Shown piece by piece: positions 41,374-55,171 of a stretch of DNA of 64,000 bases. The first letter of the stretch is position 1; every line of letters starts with the position of its first letter. The position numbers and the translations under genes were made by a program. This DNA is from CAVTHW01 sp963734625 (GTDB lineage Bacteria > Acidobacteriota > Terriglobia > Bryobacterales > Bryobacteraceae): positions 186,001 to 250,000 of the forward strand of contig CAVTHW010000006.1 in the NCBI GenBank assembly GCA_963734625.1, written 5' to 3'. The notes beneath the pieces were generated by a model. The model saw only the letters and a program-made list of their open reading frames with translations, had not been told where the DNA came from and ran no database searches.

Positions 41374-42561
41374 GTGTCCAACAAATAGCTAGACACACCG
41401 GCCCGGTACGCGTTATCCTGGGGCATGGGGAAATCGTGTCAGCTTTCCGAGGTGGAGCGGGAGAAACTCCAGCAGTGGACCGCGGCGCACGGCACTCCAC
41501 AGCAGGTGGCTTTGCGTGGCCGTATCGTTCTGGCCGCCGCTGCCGGCGAGTCCGATATCACAATTGCGAAGCGGCTTTCGGTGAATCGAAACACGGTGAT
41601 TCTGTGGCGAAAACGCTTTGGTGACGAGGGGCTGGACGGTCTGTGGGACGTCGCTCCCGGCCGGGGACGAAAGCCCGTGTTCCACATCGACAAGATTGCC
41701 GCCATCGTGGATGCCACCCTGCAAACCAAACCGGCGGGGATGACGCACTGGAGTTGCCGGACTATGGCGCAGAGCCAGGGCGTCAGCAAGTCCACTGTCA
41801 ACAATATCTGGCGTGCCCACAATCTACAGCCACATCGCACGGAGACCTTTAAGCTTTCGCGCGATCCAAAGTTTCTGGAAAAGATGACCGATGTGGTGGG
41901 TCTGTATCTGAATCCCCCGCAACAGGCGATCATACTCTGCGTAGACGAGAAGAGCCAAATTCAGGCCTTGGATCGCACGCAGCCTGGGTTGCCCATCAAG
42001 AAGGGGCGATGCGGCACGATGACCCACGATTACAAACGCAACGGCACGACCACTCTGTTCGCCGCGCTGGACACATTACAGGGCAGGGTCGTCGGCGAAT
42101 GCCATGAGAGACACCGGCACCAGGAGTTCCTGAAATTCCTGCGCCGACTCAACACCGAATTCCCCGGCGATGTTCCGTTGCATCTGGTCATGGACAACTA
42201 CGGGACGCACAAGCACGCGAAGGTGCAGTCCTGGCTGAAACGGAATCCCCGGTTCGTGCCTCACTTCGTCCCCACGAGCTCCAGTTGGATGAATCTTGTT
42301 GAGAGATGGTTCGGCCACCTGGACAAGAAGACCATCCGCCGTGGCGTCTTCCTCAGCGTAGCCGACCTGAAAACGTCCATCGAGGCGTTTCTCAAGGCTT
42401 GGAATCAAAACCCCAAGCCCTTCGTGTGGACCGCGACCGTCGAATCCATCCAGGAAAAGCTAACCCGGTGTCGCCGGACCTTGGAGCAGATCCAGCCCGG
42501 CTGCACCAGCCCCAAGTACAGAAAGCGGAAGCGCTGAACTGTCTAGTTATTTCGCAGACAC
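41374..42561 (+). mobile_element. IS630-family insertion sequence, complete
   Basis: It is flanked by TA (41372-41373, 42562-42563). Ends read GTGTCCAACAAATAGCTAGA and, from the other side, GTGTCTGCGAAATAACTAGA. One intact transposase gene. The right end resembles MITE family B (GTGTACTGCGGCGCAAATA). Confidence 0.85.
41425..42537 (+). CDS. IS630 family transposase
   Basis: A 370-aa DDE transposase. The N-terminal HTH region (LRGRIVLAAAAGESDITIAK, RLSVNRNTVILWRKRFGDEG) is followed by a second HTH (SCRTMAQSQGVSKSTVNNIW). Catalytic residues are in IILCVDEKSQIQALDRTQPG, PLHLVMDNYGTHKHAKVQSW and TSSSWMNLVERWFGHLDKKT. It is complete and in one frame, so probably functional. It has inserted just after the conserved leader RNA motif. 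Confidence 0.94.
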   Translation: MGKSCQLSEVEREKLQQWTAAHGTPQQVALRGRIVLAAAAGESDITIAKRLSVNRNTVILWRKRFGDEGLDGLWDVAPGRGRKPVFHIDKIAAIVDATLQTKPAGMTHWSCRTMAQSQGVSKSTVNNIWRAHNLQPHRTETFKLSRDPKFLEKMTDVVGLYLNPPQQAIILCVDEKSQIQALDRTQPGLPIKKGRCGTMTHDYKRNGTTTLFAALDTLQGRVVGECHERHRHQEFLKFLRRLNTEFPGDVPLHLVMDNYGTHKHAKVQSWLKRNPRFVPHFVPTSSSWMNLVERWFGHLDKKTIRRGVFLSVADLKTSIEAFLKAWNQNPKPFVWTATVESIQEKLTRCRRTLEQIQPGCTSPKYRKRKR

Positions 42562-42648
42562 TACACTAGAGACAATCGCATAATTGGTTACTCCCCGGTC
42601 TTCCCCGGTTCTCCGGCCACGCAGAAAGGGTAGGATGGATTGGCTGGC

Positions 42649-43704
42649 ATGAACGAAGAGAAAGCGCTCATCCGGATCGTCAACAGCGTGGCCCCTATCC
42701 GCGTGTGCGACAACGGCGGGTGGACGGACACTTGGTTTGCGCGCTACGGCACGGTTTTCAGTATCGCCGTGTACCCCTACGCCGAGGTGCAGATGCGCGT
42801 CTACGCTCACCATGGCGACCGGGCGCGCATCACCATCAACGCGGAGAACTATGGGCAGCGCTATACCATCGCCGAACCTCAGGGCGTGTACGACAAGCAC
42901 CCACTGCTCGAAGCCGCCATCGACTATATGCAAGTGCCGGCTGATGTCGCCATCGAGGTATCCATCCACAGCGAGGCGCCCGCCGGTTGTTCCACGGGGA
43001 CTTCGGCGGCGGTCAGCGTCGCACTGATCGGCGCGCTCGACTGTCTCACCCCGGGGCGTATGACCGCGCACCAGGTAGCTGCCGCCGCTCAAATCATCGA
43101 AACCCAGCTTCTCAAGCAGCAGTGCGGCATCCAGGACCAGATCGCCTCGGCCTATGGCGGCATCAATTACATCGACATGTTCGAGTATCCCCACGCCACC
43201 GTAAGCCCCATTCGCGTGCCTGACTCCGTCTGGTGGGATCTGGAAGGGCGACTCTCGCTGGTCTTCGTCGGACAGACGCATAGTTCGTCGGAGACGCACC
43301 AGATGGTGATTCGCGAATTGGAGGACGCCGGGCCGGAGGCCGCCAAACTTCGACCCCTGCGCGCCACAGCCGTCAAGTCGAAAGACGCTCTGTTGGCGGG
43401 CGACTTTGAAGCGCTGGGCCGCGCCATGATCGAAAACACCGGCGCGCAGGCGGCCCTGCACCCGGCTCTCGTCGGACCACACCACCAGGAGATCATCGAC
43501 GTCGCCCGCCGTCATGGCGCGCTGGGCTGGAAAGTGAACGGGGCGGGGGGAGTGGGCGGCTCGGTAACGCTGCTGAGTGGTCCCGACCGCACCGGCAAGC
43601 GTGCCATGCTCCGAGACATCGAGGACGCCAATTACGGCTACAAGAACATCCCCTTGCACCTCAGCCGTTTTGGGCTCCGGATCTGGGAATCACGGCTCGG
43701 TTGA
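42649..43704 (+). CDS. GHMP kinase (heptose-7-phosphate kinase-like)
   Basis: A 351-aa GHMP-family sugar kinase. The substrate segment APIRVCDNGGWTDTWFARYG resembles HddA/FkP-type kinases (R-x-S/C-x-x-G-G-x-T-D). The phosphate-binding motif is SEAPAGCSTGTSAAVSVALI, and the C-terminal GAGGVGGSVTLLSG is motif 3. It would phosphorylate a sugar such as a heptose phosphate or fucose-like sugar for surface polysaccharide; exact substrate uncertain. The ATG at 42649 is preferred to an earlier TTG. Bases 42,564-42,648 are leader only. Confidence 0.85.
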   Translation: MNEEKALIRIVNSVAPIRVCDNGGWTDTWFARYGTVFSIAVYPYAEVQMRVYAHHGDRARITINAENYGQRYTIAEPQGVYDKHPLLEAAIDYMQVPADVAIEVSIHSEAPAGCSTGTSAAVSVALIGALDCLTPGRMTAHQVAAAAQIIETQLLKQQCGIQDQIASAYGGINYIDMFEYPHATVSPIRVPDSVWWDLEGRLSLVFVGQTHSSSETHQMVIRELEDAGPEAAKLRPLRATAVKSKDALLAGDFEALGRAMIENTGAQAALHPALVGPHHQEIIDVARRHGALGWKVNGAGGVGGSVTLLSGPDRTGKRAMLRDIEDANYGYKNIPLHLSRFGLRIWESRLG

Positions 43705-43822
43705 CCGGTTCCCCGGTTTGCTGAGCCCCCCACCAATCAACTCAAAAATCGGAAATCGTGGCCAAGATTTGATGAACCGACAACCCCCGCCCGGTCATCT
43801 GGAAACCATAGCGAGGGGAAGT

Positions 43823-44641
43823 ATGAGGGGCTGGGCAGCCGCTGTACTGCTGGTGGGCATGGTCTGGGCCGACGCCGGACGGCTGGACGTGGCAACTATC
43901 ATCCAGCGTTCGAAGGAGAAGTACGAGACCAACTGGCAAGCCGCCCCAGAGTACGACTACTTCGAGCGAGACAGTGCCGGCAGTCAGGGGAGCCGGACCT
44001 ACCATGTATTGATGATCTCCGGCTCTCCCTACCGCGTGCCGGTGGAAGTAAACGGCGAACCCCTGCCTCCCGAGCTGAAGGTCAGGGAGCAGCGCAAACT
44101 GGAGGATGCATTTGCCCGCCGCCGCGCCTGGACCGCTGAACAGCGAGCCGCGCGAATTGCGAACTATGAACGGGACAGGCGCCGTGACCACGAGCTACTC
44201 GAACAGTTGACCCAGGCGTTCGACTTTCGCCTGTTGGGCGAACAGACGCTCGGCGAACACCGCGTATACGTGATACAGGCCTTGCCAAGACCAGGCTACA
44301 AGCCTCCCAATCGTAACGCGGAGGTTTTGGCGGGGATGAATGCTAAGCTCTATATCGACACCGCGACATTGCAGTGGGTAAGAGCCGAAGGAGTTGTTGT
44401 GCGGCCCGTTTGGATTGAGGGATTATTGACACAGGTGCAGCCAGGCACCCGTTTCGAACTGAATTATGCGCCTGTCTCCGAAGGAATCTGGCAGCTGAGC
44501 CACTTCGAGATGAAGTCGCGCTGCAGGGTCTTGTTCATGCTGTCAATCCCTGGGCAGGATGAGAAGTCGTTCTTCGGTTACGAGAAGGCTTCCGAGCGGC
44601 CGCCCGAACGGCAAGTTGAATACTCATTCCGGATTCGATAG
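43823..44641 (+). CDS. Secreted protein, outer-membrane lipoprotein-sorting-like fold
   Basis: A 272-aa protein from ATG 43823, which begins a signal peptide (MRGWAAAVLLVGMVWADAG) after a GCGAGGGG site. The mature part starts LDVATIIQRSKEKYETNWQA, contains a helical insert (REQRKLEDAFARRRAWTAEQ) and ends with strands such as NAKLYIDTATLQWVRAEGVV and GIWQLSHFEMKSRCRVLF. The strand pattern is like LolA/LppX-type periplasmic proteins, but this is only resemblance. No operon partner is obvious. Confidence 0.65.
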   Translation: MRGWAAAVLLVGMVWADAGRLDVATIIQRSKEKYETNWQAAPEYDYFERDSAGSQGSRTYHVLMISGSPYRVPVEVNGEPLPPELKVREQRKLEDAFARRRAWTAEQRAARIANYERDRRRDHELLEQLTQAFDFRLLGEQTLGEHRVYVIQALPRPGYKPPNRNAEVLAGMNAKLYIDTATLQWVRAEGVVVRPVWIEGLLTQVQPGTRFELNYAPVSEGIWQLSHFEMKSRCRVLFMLSIPGQDEKSFFGYEKASERPPERQVEYSFRIR

Positions 44642-44689
44642 GAGTGGCAAACGCGGCTCCGGCCAGGCCCTGCTGAAAGCGGAGAGGCC

Positions 44690-44768
44690 GTGTGAATCAC
44701 TTTGCGGTACTTTGGGGGACCGGATCGAAGGGGCTCAGGCCCGGCCGGCGCGCCAGTCCCTTACCCGG
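44690..44768 (+). other. Possible group II intron 3'-end relic
   Basis: The stretch ends with GCGCCAGTCCCTTACCCG, identical over its length to the 3' end of the group II intron at 49,391-49,408. Before it lies GAGGCCGTGTG with GCGGTAC, reminiscent of a decayed domain V. No reverse transcriptase is nearby. The rest of 44,642-44,923 shows no gene. Confidence 0.4.
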
Positions 44769-44923
44769 AAGAACTTCGGTTTCAATGAACTGGTCAATGC
44801 TTGGGAATCCGGCGATCCTGGCCTATTTAGGGTAATAAATCACCTGGCGCACCCAACGGGGCGACGATTGTAGCATCTATCGCGCTTCTGTTGCCGTGCA
44901 TCTTGCCTACACGGGCAGGAGCG

Positions 44924-45913
44924 TCAATTGGCATCGTTGTACACGGAGCACGAGTTGAAGCTATCCATCTCCCTGCTCATGCTCAAACAAAACATCGTGA
45001 GGTGCAGCCCCTTGAAGATGTCTTGATATTCAATCCGGCCATACACATACAAAGTAGACCGTCCACTTGTGATTTCATCTACCATTTGTTGAGAGACAGT
45101 GCCATCGCCCGCAGGGAAACTCAGGCTAAGTCTGAAATGCTGTCCGGGGAAGAGCGTAGCGAGGCTGGGCGCGTCACTAACGGGGCCAAGCTTCGGCTCA
45201 AACTTCTCTCGGTTGCTGCGCACGCCAACCGCGATACGCCCAACCATATTCCTGGCAGGGGTTTTCCCCGTATTGGAAACGTCTACCCCGAAGGGTGTTT
45301 TAGCGCCAACCTTGAGAAACGTGGAACGGTTATTGTCGGAGAAACTTGGTGTGGTGTGCGCGGATGGGCCGACCCACGCCCTCTGGTCCAAACGCAACCC
45401 GTCTATGCTGGCGTCAAGAGACGCCTTGCTCTGAGCGGCGCTGGATTCCATGCCCCTCCTGGATTGCTCACTCGCCGCGTTCAGGGAAGCTGTCAGCGCG
45501 TCTCGATTCTCTTTGAGAATAGATTCCAGTGCCATCTTGTTCTGGCTGAGAGTCTCCCGCGCGGCTTCTTTGGCCTGGGAGATGCCAGTGGTGATGGCGC
45601 CTCGTATCTGCTCAACTTGCCTATCTTGATCGGCGACCTGTTTGTTGAGGATAAGAGCATTAAATACGGTGGCAACGCAGATAATCGCGGTAAGTGCGAT
45701 GTTCAGCTTGTTCGGCAGGGAAGTCAGATTCCATTTGTGCCGAAGTCGCATAGCCCGCTTCTGTTTCTGCCTGGCTTCGTCGTCGGCCTGGCGGGTTCCA
45801 TCTATCTGATATTGTCGGTCTGCTTTACTGATTTCACCGACACCGCCACGCTCTGTGTCAGATTGGCCAGAGCCCTCGCGCTCCTCGCTTTGTCCGTCAT
45901 TCTCTTCTGTCAT
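44924..45913 (-). CDS. Membrane-anchored coiled-coil protein, unknown function
   Basis: A 329-aa protein. A polar, acidic then basic N-terminus (to about 65) precedes one membrane helix (LNIALTAIICVATVFNALIL). A coiled coil follows (KQVADQDRQVEQIRGAITTG to AAQSKASLDASIDGLRL), then a beta-rich domain beginning DQRAWVGPSAHTT and including FGVDVSNTGKTPARNMVGRI and TLYVYGRIEYQDIFKGLHLT. RAWV plus NxGxTPA is common in unnamed bacterial membrane proteins. It is isolated among mobile elements. The function is unknown. Confidence 0.75.
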   Translation of the reverse strand: MTEENDGQSEEREGSGQSDTERGGVGEISKADRQYQIDGTRQADDEARQKQKRAMRLRHKWNLTSLPNKLNIALTAIICVATVFNALILNKQVADQDRQVEQIRGAITTGISQAKEAARETLSQNKMALESILKENRDALTASLNAASEQSRRGMESSAAQSKASLDASIDGLRLDQRAWVGPSAHTTPSFSDNNRSTFLKVGAKTPFGVDVSNTGKTPARNMVGRIAVGVRSNREKFEPKLGPVSDAPSLATLFPGQHFRLSLSFPAGDGTVSQQMVDEITSGRSTLYVYGRIEYQDIFKGLHLTMFCLSMSREMDSFNSCSVYNDAN

Positions 45914-46133
45914 GAACTGGGGTTGACAATACCATGAATATGGAGGCAGAATGAAGCGGAGATGCGACCACGCACAAGGCTTCCGATCCCCGAACCGTCC
46001 GGTTCGGAATTCGAGAACTTCGACCGGCTTACGGGCATTCTGTTGTCCAAGCCAAAACGGAGTCTATCAAACACAGCCCCCAAGGCTCAACGTCGCAAGC
46101 GGCCGCGCTTGCCCCGCCCTTGACGTACAGCCC

Positions 46134-46292
46134 TTACACTACCGGCTGTACGATGGGTGCCTGCCCAGTCAATGCATTCCAGGTGAGTTGCCGTCCGGTG
46201 ATCTGGGAACAAACCAGCGAGAACCTGTCAGCATCGTTCATGTCTTTCCTGAAGTTGTAGCGAAAAGCTTGCTCATCAAGGTACCTGCGCTC
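46134..46292 (-). pseudogene. IS1595/ISXO2-type transposase C-terminal relic
   Basis: Only the end of the transposase remains: RRYLDEQAFRYNFRKDMNDA followed by DRFSLVCSQITGRQLTWNAL, which is the usual ISXO2-like C-terminus. No upstream part is present. It lies against the ISKra4 relic. Bases 45,914-46,133 hold nothing else recognised. Confidence 0.7.
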
Positions 46293-47010
46293 CCGCAGTG
46301 CCGGTCTTCTACGTCGAGATGGACGGCACCGGCGTGCCGGTGGTGAAAGCGGAAACCGAAGGCCGCGCCGGCAAAACCGAAGGCCACACGGCCCACACAC
46401 GTGAAGTCAAACTCGGCGGCGTGTTTACGCAAACTGCCACCGACAAGGAGGGCAGGGCTGGCCCCTGCTCGATCAAGGCTCCACCACCTACGTAGCCGCC
46501 ATCGAGACCGCCGAGGAGTTTGGATTGCGCCTCTACACCGAAGCCTGGCGGCGCGGTTGGAGCCGGGCGCGGTCCAGATCGTCGATCTCTATCACGCCCG
46601 CCAACACCTCTGCGAACTAACCGCTAAGCTCTTCCCCAACGATGGGCCGGCCCGCAAGCAGTGGCTGGCCATCTGCCTCGATCAACGCGACGAAGGCAAG
46701 ATCGAAGCGCTGGCAAAAACCCTGCGCGACCTGCACCCCGCCAACGAGGAACTCGTCAAGGAGGTTGTCAACCAAGGCGACTACTTCGAGCGCAACGCCG
46801 AACGCATGCGTTATCCGGTCTTCCGCGCACAGGGGCTGTTCGTCGGATCGGGCGTCATCGAGACCGGCTGCAAAACCGTCATCGGCGCCCGCTTAAAACG
46901 TTCTGGAATGTTCTGGACTGTTCGCGGCGCCAACGCCATCATCGCCCTCCGCTGCTGCCGTCTCAGCGGCCGCTTCGAAAACTACTGGGAGGCGCGGTCA
47001 CCGCCGCTTG
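46293..47010 (+). pseudogene. ISKra4-family transposase relic
   Basis: Fragments in several frames: VFYVEMDGTGVPVVKAETEG and HTREVKLGGVFTQTATDKEG, then, after frameshifts, GAVQIVDLYHARQHLCELTA, GDYFERNAERMRYPVFRAQG, LFVGSGVIETGCKTVIGARL and KRSGMFWTVRGANAIIALRC. These are diagnostic of ISKra4 transposases. The N-terminal third and the terminal repeats are missing. Inactive. Confidence 0.85.
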
Positions 47011-47091
47011 ATGGTCAACAATTATGTCGCGCACCCGGGACAACTCTGCCACAGCACTTTCCAATCGAAGAATGAGCCTGAAGAGCCGCTA

Positions 47092-47437
47092 GGCCGTTGT
47101 CGTTGGAATGCCGTGGCCGCGACTTGGTCTGTTCGATCAGCAACTTGTTGAGCAGCTTGGCCACCGTGTGGTTGTTGAACTCGTTGCCGTTGTCGGAATG
47201 GAAGCCTCGGATGTGAAAGGGAAACTGCCGCAGCACGGCTTCCAGCACCGGCTGCAATCAGGCTTCGCTGATCTGCGCGGTTGCCCCCACCACCTGCCAC
47301 TGCGTGACCTCGTCCACGGCATTGATGTGATACACCCCTTTCACGCCTCCCAGATCCCCCTGGTGCACCGTGTCCACGCGCGGGTAGCCCGGTCGTCCGT
47401 CCGGCTCTTGCGCGGGTTGTAGAGGTGGGCCATCGGC
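47092..47437 (-). pseudogene. rve-type transposase, C-terminal part, behind group II intron
   Basis: It contains GYPRVDTVHQGDLGGVKGVY, HINAVDEVTQWQVVGATAQI and, after a TGA where a Trp is expected (ISEA-stop-LQPVLEAVL), FHIRGFHSDNGNEFNNHTVA and KLLIEQTKSRPRHSNDNGL. The DDE core of an IS481/ISNCY-type integrase is visible, but it ends abruptly near 47,092. Its N-terminal part is at 49411-49852, on the other side of the intron. Confidence 0.8.
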
Positions 47438-47954
47438 GTGTCCAGTCAAGGACACATCGTCCAGTCGGTGAAAGACCGACCGAGGCCAAAAGACTCAGGC
47501 CTCGTAGCTGGGGAGGCGCCGTGGCGCGAAAGCAAGACGGCGGAGCCCTCCGACAACATGCTCAGAAAGGAGTGTGCGCAACGCACCAGGTTGCAACGTG
47601 CAGTGAACGCAGACGTAGCCTCGTTACACGAATCTCCGGTGGCTGAGACGGTCGATAACGCGCGAAAGCAACAAGGGCTGGCCGAAACGAGTCCGATACG
47701 GCAGCTCTCACCGGCGGGGTATCAGCGGCGACATGGTGTGAAGGAGGATGTGGAAACTGGAGAAGCCCTCGGTGCCCGGCGAAGAAATCTCGTCGAGGAG
47801 ATGCCGGCTATAACCGTGAGTGGGAAATGCTGGCATAGGCATCAGGGTGGCGGATCGGGTCGCAGTACTGTTGATGGGCGTGCAGCAAAACGCGCCCGGA
47901 GGGAAGGGCCCGGACCGGTGAGTATTCCGTCCGTCAAGGAGAGGCAGGGGTGAG

Positions 47955-49292
47955 ATGACAAAGGCACCCGGCAGTCTGCAGGAACTGCGGCGGCGGATCT
48001 ATCGAAAGGCGAAGTCTGAAACAACGCATCGTTTCTGGGGTCTGTTCGTGCATATCACGAAGACCGAGACCCTCGAGGAGGCCTATCGTATCGCGAAGGG
48101 AAACGGCGGTGCCCCCGGCATCGACGGCCAGAGTTTCCGGGATATTGAATCCGCGGGACGGGTCGCGTTTCTCGCAGCAGTGCGGGAGGATCTCGTCACA
48201 GGCAGGTACAAACCCATGCCGAACCGCCGGGTGGAGATCCCGAAGGGCAACGGCAAAGTCCGAACGCTTCAGATTCCCTGTATCCGCGATCGCGTGGTGC
48301 AGGGCGCACTGAAGCTAATCCTGGAAGCCGTCTTCGAGGCGGACTTTTGCCCGAACTCCTACGGATTCCGGCCGAAACGGTCGCCACATCGCGCGCTGGC
48401 GGAAGTCAGGCGCAGTGTGATGCGGCGGATGTCCACCGTCATCGATGTTGATCTGTCGCGCTACTTTGACACGATCCGGCATTCGGTGCTTCTGGACAAG
48501 ATCGCCAAGCGAATCCAGGACCCACAGGTCATGCACCTCGTGAAGCAGATCATCAAGGTTGGCGGAAAGGTCGGGGTCCCGCAAGGGGGCCCGTTCAGCC
48601 CGCTGGCGGCGAACATCTATCTGAACGAAGTCGACTGGTTCTTCGACGCGATTCGCCGCAAAACGGCAGAAGGGGACTACGAGGCCGTCAACTATCACCG
48701 GTTCGCCGATGATATTGTCATCACCGTCAGCGGGCACCATACCAAACGGGGCTGGGCGGAACGCGCTCGGCAACGGCTCCAGGAACAGATCGCGCCCTTG
48801 GGCGTCGAGTTGAACCTGGAGAAAACCAGGGTGGTGAATACGCTGAGGGGCGAAGCCTTCGGGTTCCTGGGGTTTGACCTGCGTCGTGTACGCAAGCGAA
48901 GCGGGGACGGGCATTTCATCCTGATGACTCCGAAGAAGAAGGCCCGCAAGGCCGTCAAAGCGAAGGTTCGCGACATCATCGCACGCGGGGGAGCAACCCC
49001 GGCGACGGATCTGGTGAAGCGGATCAACGCCACGCTGGCCGGGTGGGTCAATTACTTTAGGGTCGGCAATTCCAGTCGTGCCTTTAGCGAGGTTCGCGAC
49101 TACGTGGAGATGAAGGTCCGCACCCTGTTGACGCGGCGGAAACGGCGGCGAAAGTTGAGTGTTGGCTGGCGGCGATGGAGTAACGAATACCTCTACGACG
49201 TGCTGGGGCTGTATTGGGACTGGAAGATCCAGCCGCTGCCCGGCATTGGCGGAGGTGAAGTGAAAGTGGCCGTCGGACGACAGGACTCATAA
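47955..49292 (+). CDS. ltrA: Group II intron reverse transcriptase/maturase
   Basis: A 445-aa intron-encoded protein. RT blocks are visible: GNGGAPGIDGQSFRDIE (RT0/1), RRVEIPKGNGKVRTLQIPCI (RT2), FEADFCPNSYGFRPKRSPHR, VIDVDLSRYFDTIRHSVLLD (RT3), GVPQGGPFSPLAANIYLNEV (RT4) and the catalytic YHRFADDIVITVSG (RT5, FADD). The maturase X region is RINATLAGWVNYFRVGNSSR. No C-terminal endonuclease domain is seen. It helps splicing and reverse-splices the intron into DNA. Confidence 0.95.
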   Translation: MTKAPGSLQELRRRIYRKAKSETTHRFWGLFVHITKTETLEEAYRIAKGNGGAPGIDGQSFRDIESAGRVAFLAAVREDLVTGRYKPMPNRRVEIPKGNGKVRTLQIPCIRDRVVQGALKLILEAVFEADFCPNSYGFRPKRSPHRALAEVRRSVMRRMSTVIDVDLSRYFDTIRHSVLLDKIAKRIQDPQVMHLVKQIIKVGGKVGVPQGGPFSPLAANIYLNEVDWFFDAIRRKTAEGDYEAVNYHRFADDIVITVSGHHTKRGWAERARQRLQEQIAPLGVELNLEKTRVVNTLRGEAFGFLGFDLRRVRKRSGDGHFILMTPKKKARKAVKAKVRDIIARGGATPATDLVKRINATLAGWVNYFRVGNSSRAFSEVRDYVEMKVRTLLTRRKRRRKLSVGWRRWSNEYLYDVLGLYWDWKIQPLPGIGGGEVKVAVGRQDS

Positions 49293-49316
49293 CCCTTTGG
49301 ATGAAACTCACTGGGT

Positions 49317-49350
49317 GAGCTGCTTGAGGGAAAACCTCACGAGCAGTTCT
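49317..49350 (+). ncRNA. Group II intron domain V
   Basis: A 34-nt hairpin beginning GAGCTGCTTGAGG, with a GAAAA loop and ending CCTCACGAGCAGTTC, matches the size and shape of catalytic domain V (an AGC-type triad near its base). The bulged-A domain VI and the intron end follow. Confidence 0.8.
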
Positions 49351-49410
49351 TATGGGGAGGGGCTGGAAACGGGCGAGAAAACTCAGCACCGCGCCAGTCC
49401 CTTACCCGAC

Positions 49411-49852
49411 AAATGGCCGCCAGCCGCTCATCGCGGGGGTCCTTGAAATCGTACCGCGCCCGCTGCAGGAATTTCTGCGTCGCCGGGCCGCTGAGCGTCT
49501 CATGGGCCTCGTCGACTTCGGCCAGCAATTCGATGTCGGCCCGCCTGTAGCGGCAAGCAAAGCGGTGGCGCCGGTAGAGCGCCTCCTTGACCTCGCCGCT
49601 GTCGCCGTACTTGCCGATCAGCCGCGTCACCTGCGCCCGGCTCAGCCCGGACATCTTCGCCACGAAGCGTCGCAACAGTCCCTTCGCCTCCCGGCCGCAT
49701 TGCCCATAGCGCTGCCGCTTCAATATCCGCGTAACCCAGTCATAAACCTCCCGCCGGTTCTTGCCCTCGAACCGAACCGGCTCGCTGGCCTCCAGAAACG
49801 CCTGGATCTCCTCCAGGCTCATCGTGTCCCCATCCTGCATGTTGACGATCAA
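49411..49852 (-). pseudogene. rve-type transposase, N-terminal part
   Basis: MSLEEIQAFLEASEPVRFEG, YDWVTRILKRQRYGQCGREA and SGLSRAQVTRLIGKYGDSGE form the N-terminal HTH region. The reading reaches YDFKDPRDERLAAIC, where the intron begins. The continuation, including MAHLYNPRKSRT-like remnants and the DDE core, lies at 47092-47437. The gene is inactive because of the intron and the downstream nonsense and truncation. Confidence 0.82.
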
Positions 49853-49947
49853 TCTCCAGCATGCCCAACCTCCCCGGCTTCAGGCTCATCTTGCGTTAGA
49901 AACGCACCCTTCCTTCAGGCTCATCCTGCATTGGACAAGACTGCCAC

Positions 49948-49976
49948 TTGCCAACGCCACGCGCGTTTGCTATATT
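49948..49976 (+). promoter_or_regulatory. Probable rRNA operon promoter
   Basis: TTGCCA, 17-bp spacer, TATATT. A second weaker candidate is TTGCGC-N17-TAGACT ending near 50070. The leader from there to 16S (about 300 nt) has no gene. A boxA-like ATCATTGAAAATCT lies near 50,278. Confidence 0.5.
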
Positions 49977-50359
49977 TGTTTTCGCTGCCCTATTGCAGTC
50001 CTGGGCCGGTTTGGGCGCGCCAGAAGCTTTTTTGGGGGCGCTTGCGCAGTCCAGTGGCGTGTGGTAGACTTTTAAAACGGCAACAGTTGAGGAATTGCAG
50101 CAGGGCCGGCGGTGAGAGCCGCTGGATGACACCCTAAAGTTCCTTTAAGTTCCCAAGAATTCTTGAGCAAGGGCTGTCGGCTCGCGAAAGCGATGCTGTG
50201 GCGGCTTGCGCTCAAAAAGGCTTTCGAGGCCTGCGGCGGATAGGGCTTCCTTTTTGGATACCTGGTTCGTCGCATAGATCATTGAAAATCTGGTTGGACG
50301 CACAAGTCGAGTTCGCGAGAACGCGGAGTTCGAGCGAAATGGCGATTGACTCAATAAGA

Positions 50360-51867
<1,508 letters not shown>

Positions 51868-51968
51868 AGAGAACGTGGGTGGAGCCGGTCTTTTTACAGG
51901 GCCGGCAGCCGTTCCACTTCACAAGGCCATTTCGTGCGGCGTCCAACCGGCCTCGGAAAAATTCCCAG

Positions 51969-52044
51969 GGGGCTGTAGCTCAGTTGGGAGAGCGCCTGAT
52001 TTGCACTCAGGAGGCCGTCGGTTCGAACCCGATCAGCTCCACCA
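51969..52044 (+). tRNA. tRNA-Ala (anticodon TGC)
   Basis: The acceptor GGGGCTG pairs with CAGCTCC; the anticodon loop is TTTGCAC; the T arm is CGGTTCGAACCCG; CCA is encoded. It lies between 16S and tRNA-Ile. Confidence 0.96.
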
Positions 52045-52057
52045 GGTATGGAGGAGC

Positions 52058-52134
52058 GGGCCTGTAGCTCAGCTGGCTAGAGCGCACCCCTGATAAGGGT
52101 GAGGTCGGTGGTTCGACTCCACCCAGGCCCACCA
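52058..52134 (+). tRNA. tRNA-Ile (anticodon GAT)
   Basis: The acceptor GGGCCTG pairs with CAGGCCC; the anticodon loop is CTGATAA; the T arm is TGGTTCGACTCCA; CCA is encoded. It follows tRNA-Ala by 13 bases. Confidence 0.96.
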
Positions 52135-52164
52135 CGATTTTGCAGTGAGCGGCGAAAGCCGCGC

Positions 52165-52178
52165 GATCTTTGAAAACT
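52165..52178 (+). promoter_or_regulatory. boxA-like antitermination site before 23S
   Basis: ATCTTTGAAAACTG fits the pre-23S boxA pattern seen in many bacteria. Confidence 0.5.
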
Positions 52179-52249
52179 GAATATTGACGGGCAACTACAA
52201 GTTAGTTGCAAAGCGCACAGATCCACTCTGTGTCCGATGTAAATTTTAT

Positions 52250-55120
<2,871 letters not shown>

Positions 55121-55171
55121 TAGGATTTACATTAGGCATTGATTGGGTTTGTAGCGCCGTCAATATTCAGG

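Larger units (their letters stand above)
47438..49410 (+). mobile_element. Group II intron with ORF, inserted antisense in a transposase gene
   Basis: It starts GTGTCCAGTCAAGGACAC (5' end near 47438) and shows an intron-like GC-rich structured leader of about 515 nt with GAAA/GCGAAAGC loops, then a reverse transcriptase gene. The 3' part has a domain-V-like hairpin (49317-49350) and ends GCGCCAGTCCCTTACCCGAC. Both flanks are pieces of one transposase on the opposite strand, which fixes the boundaries within a few bases (3' end 49405-49410). Confidence 0.85.

Noticed and set aside
44891..45937. 348-aa plus-strand reading opposite the coiled-coil membrane protein
   Set aside because: The minus strand has a clear membrane helix, a coiled coil and family-like motifs; the plus-strand frame has none.
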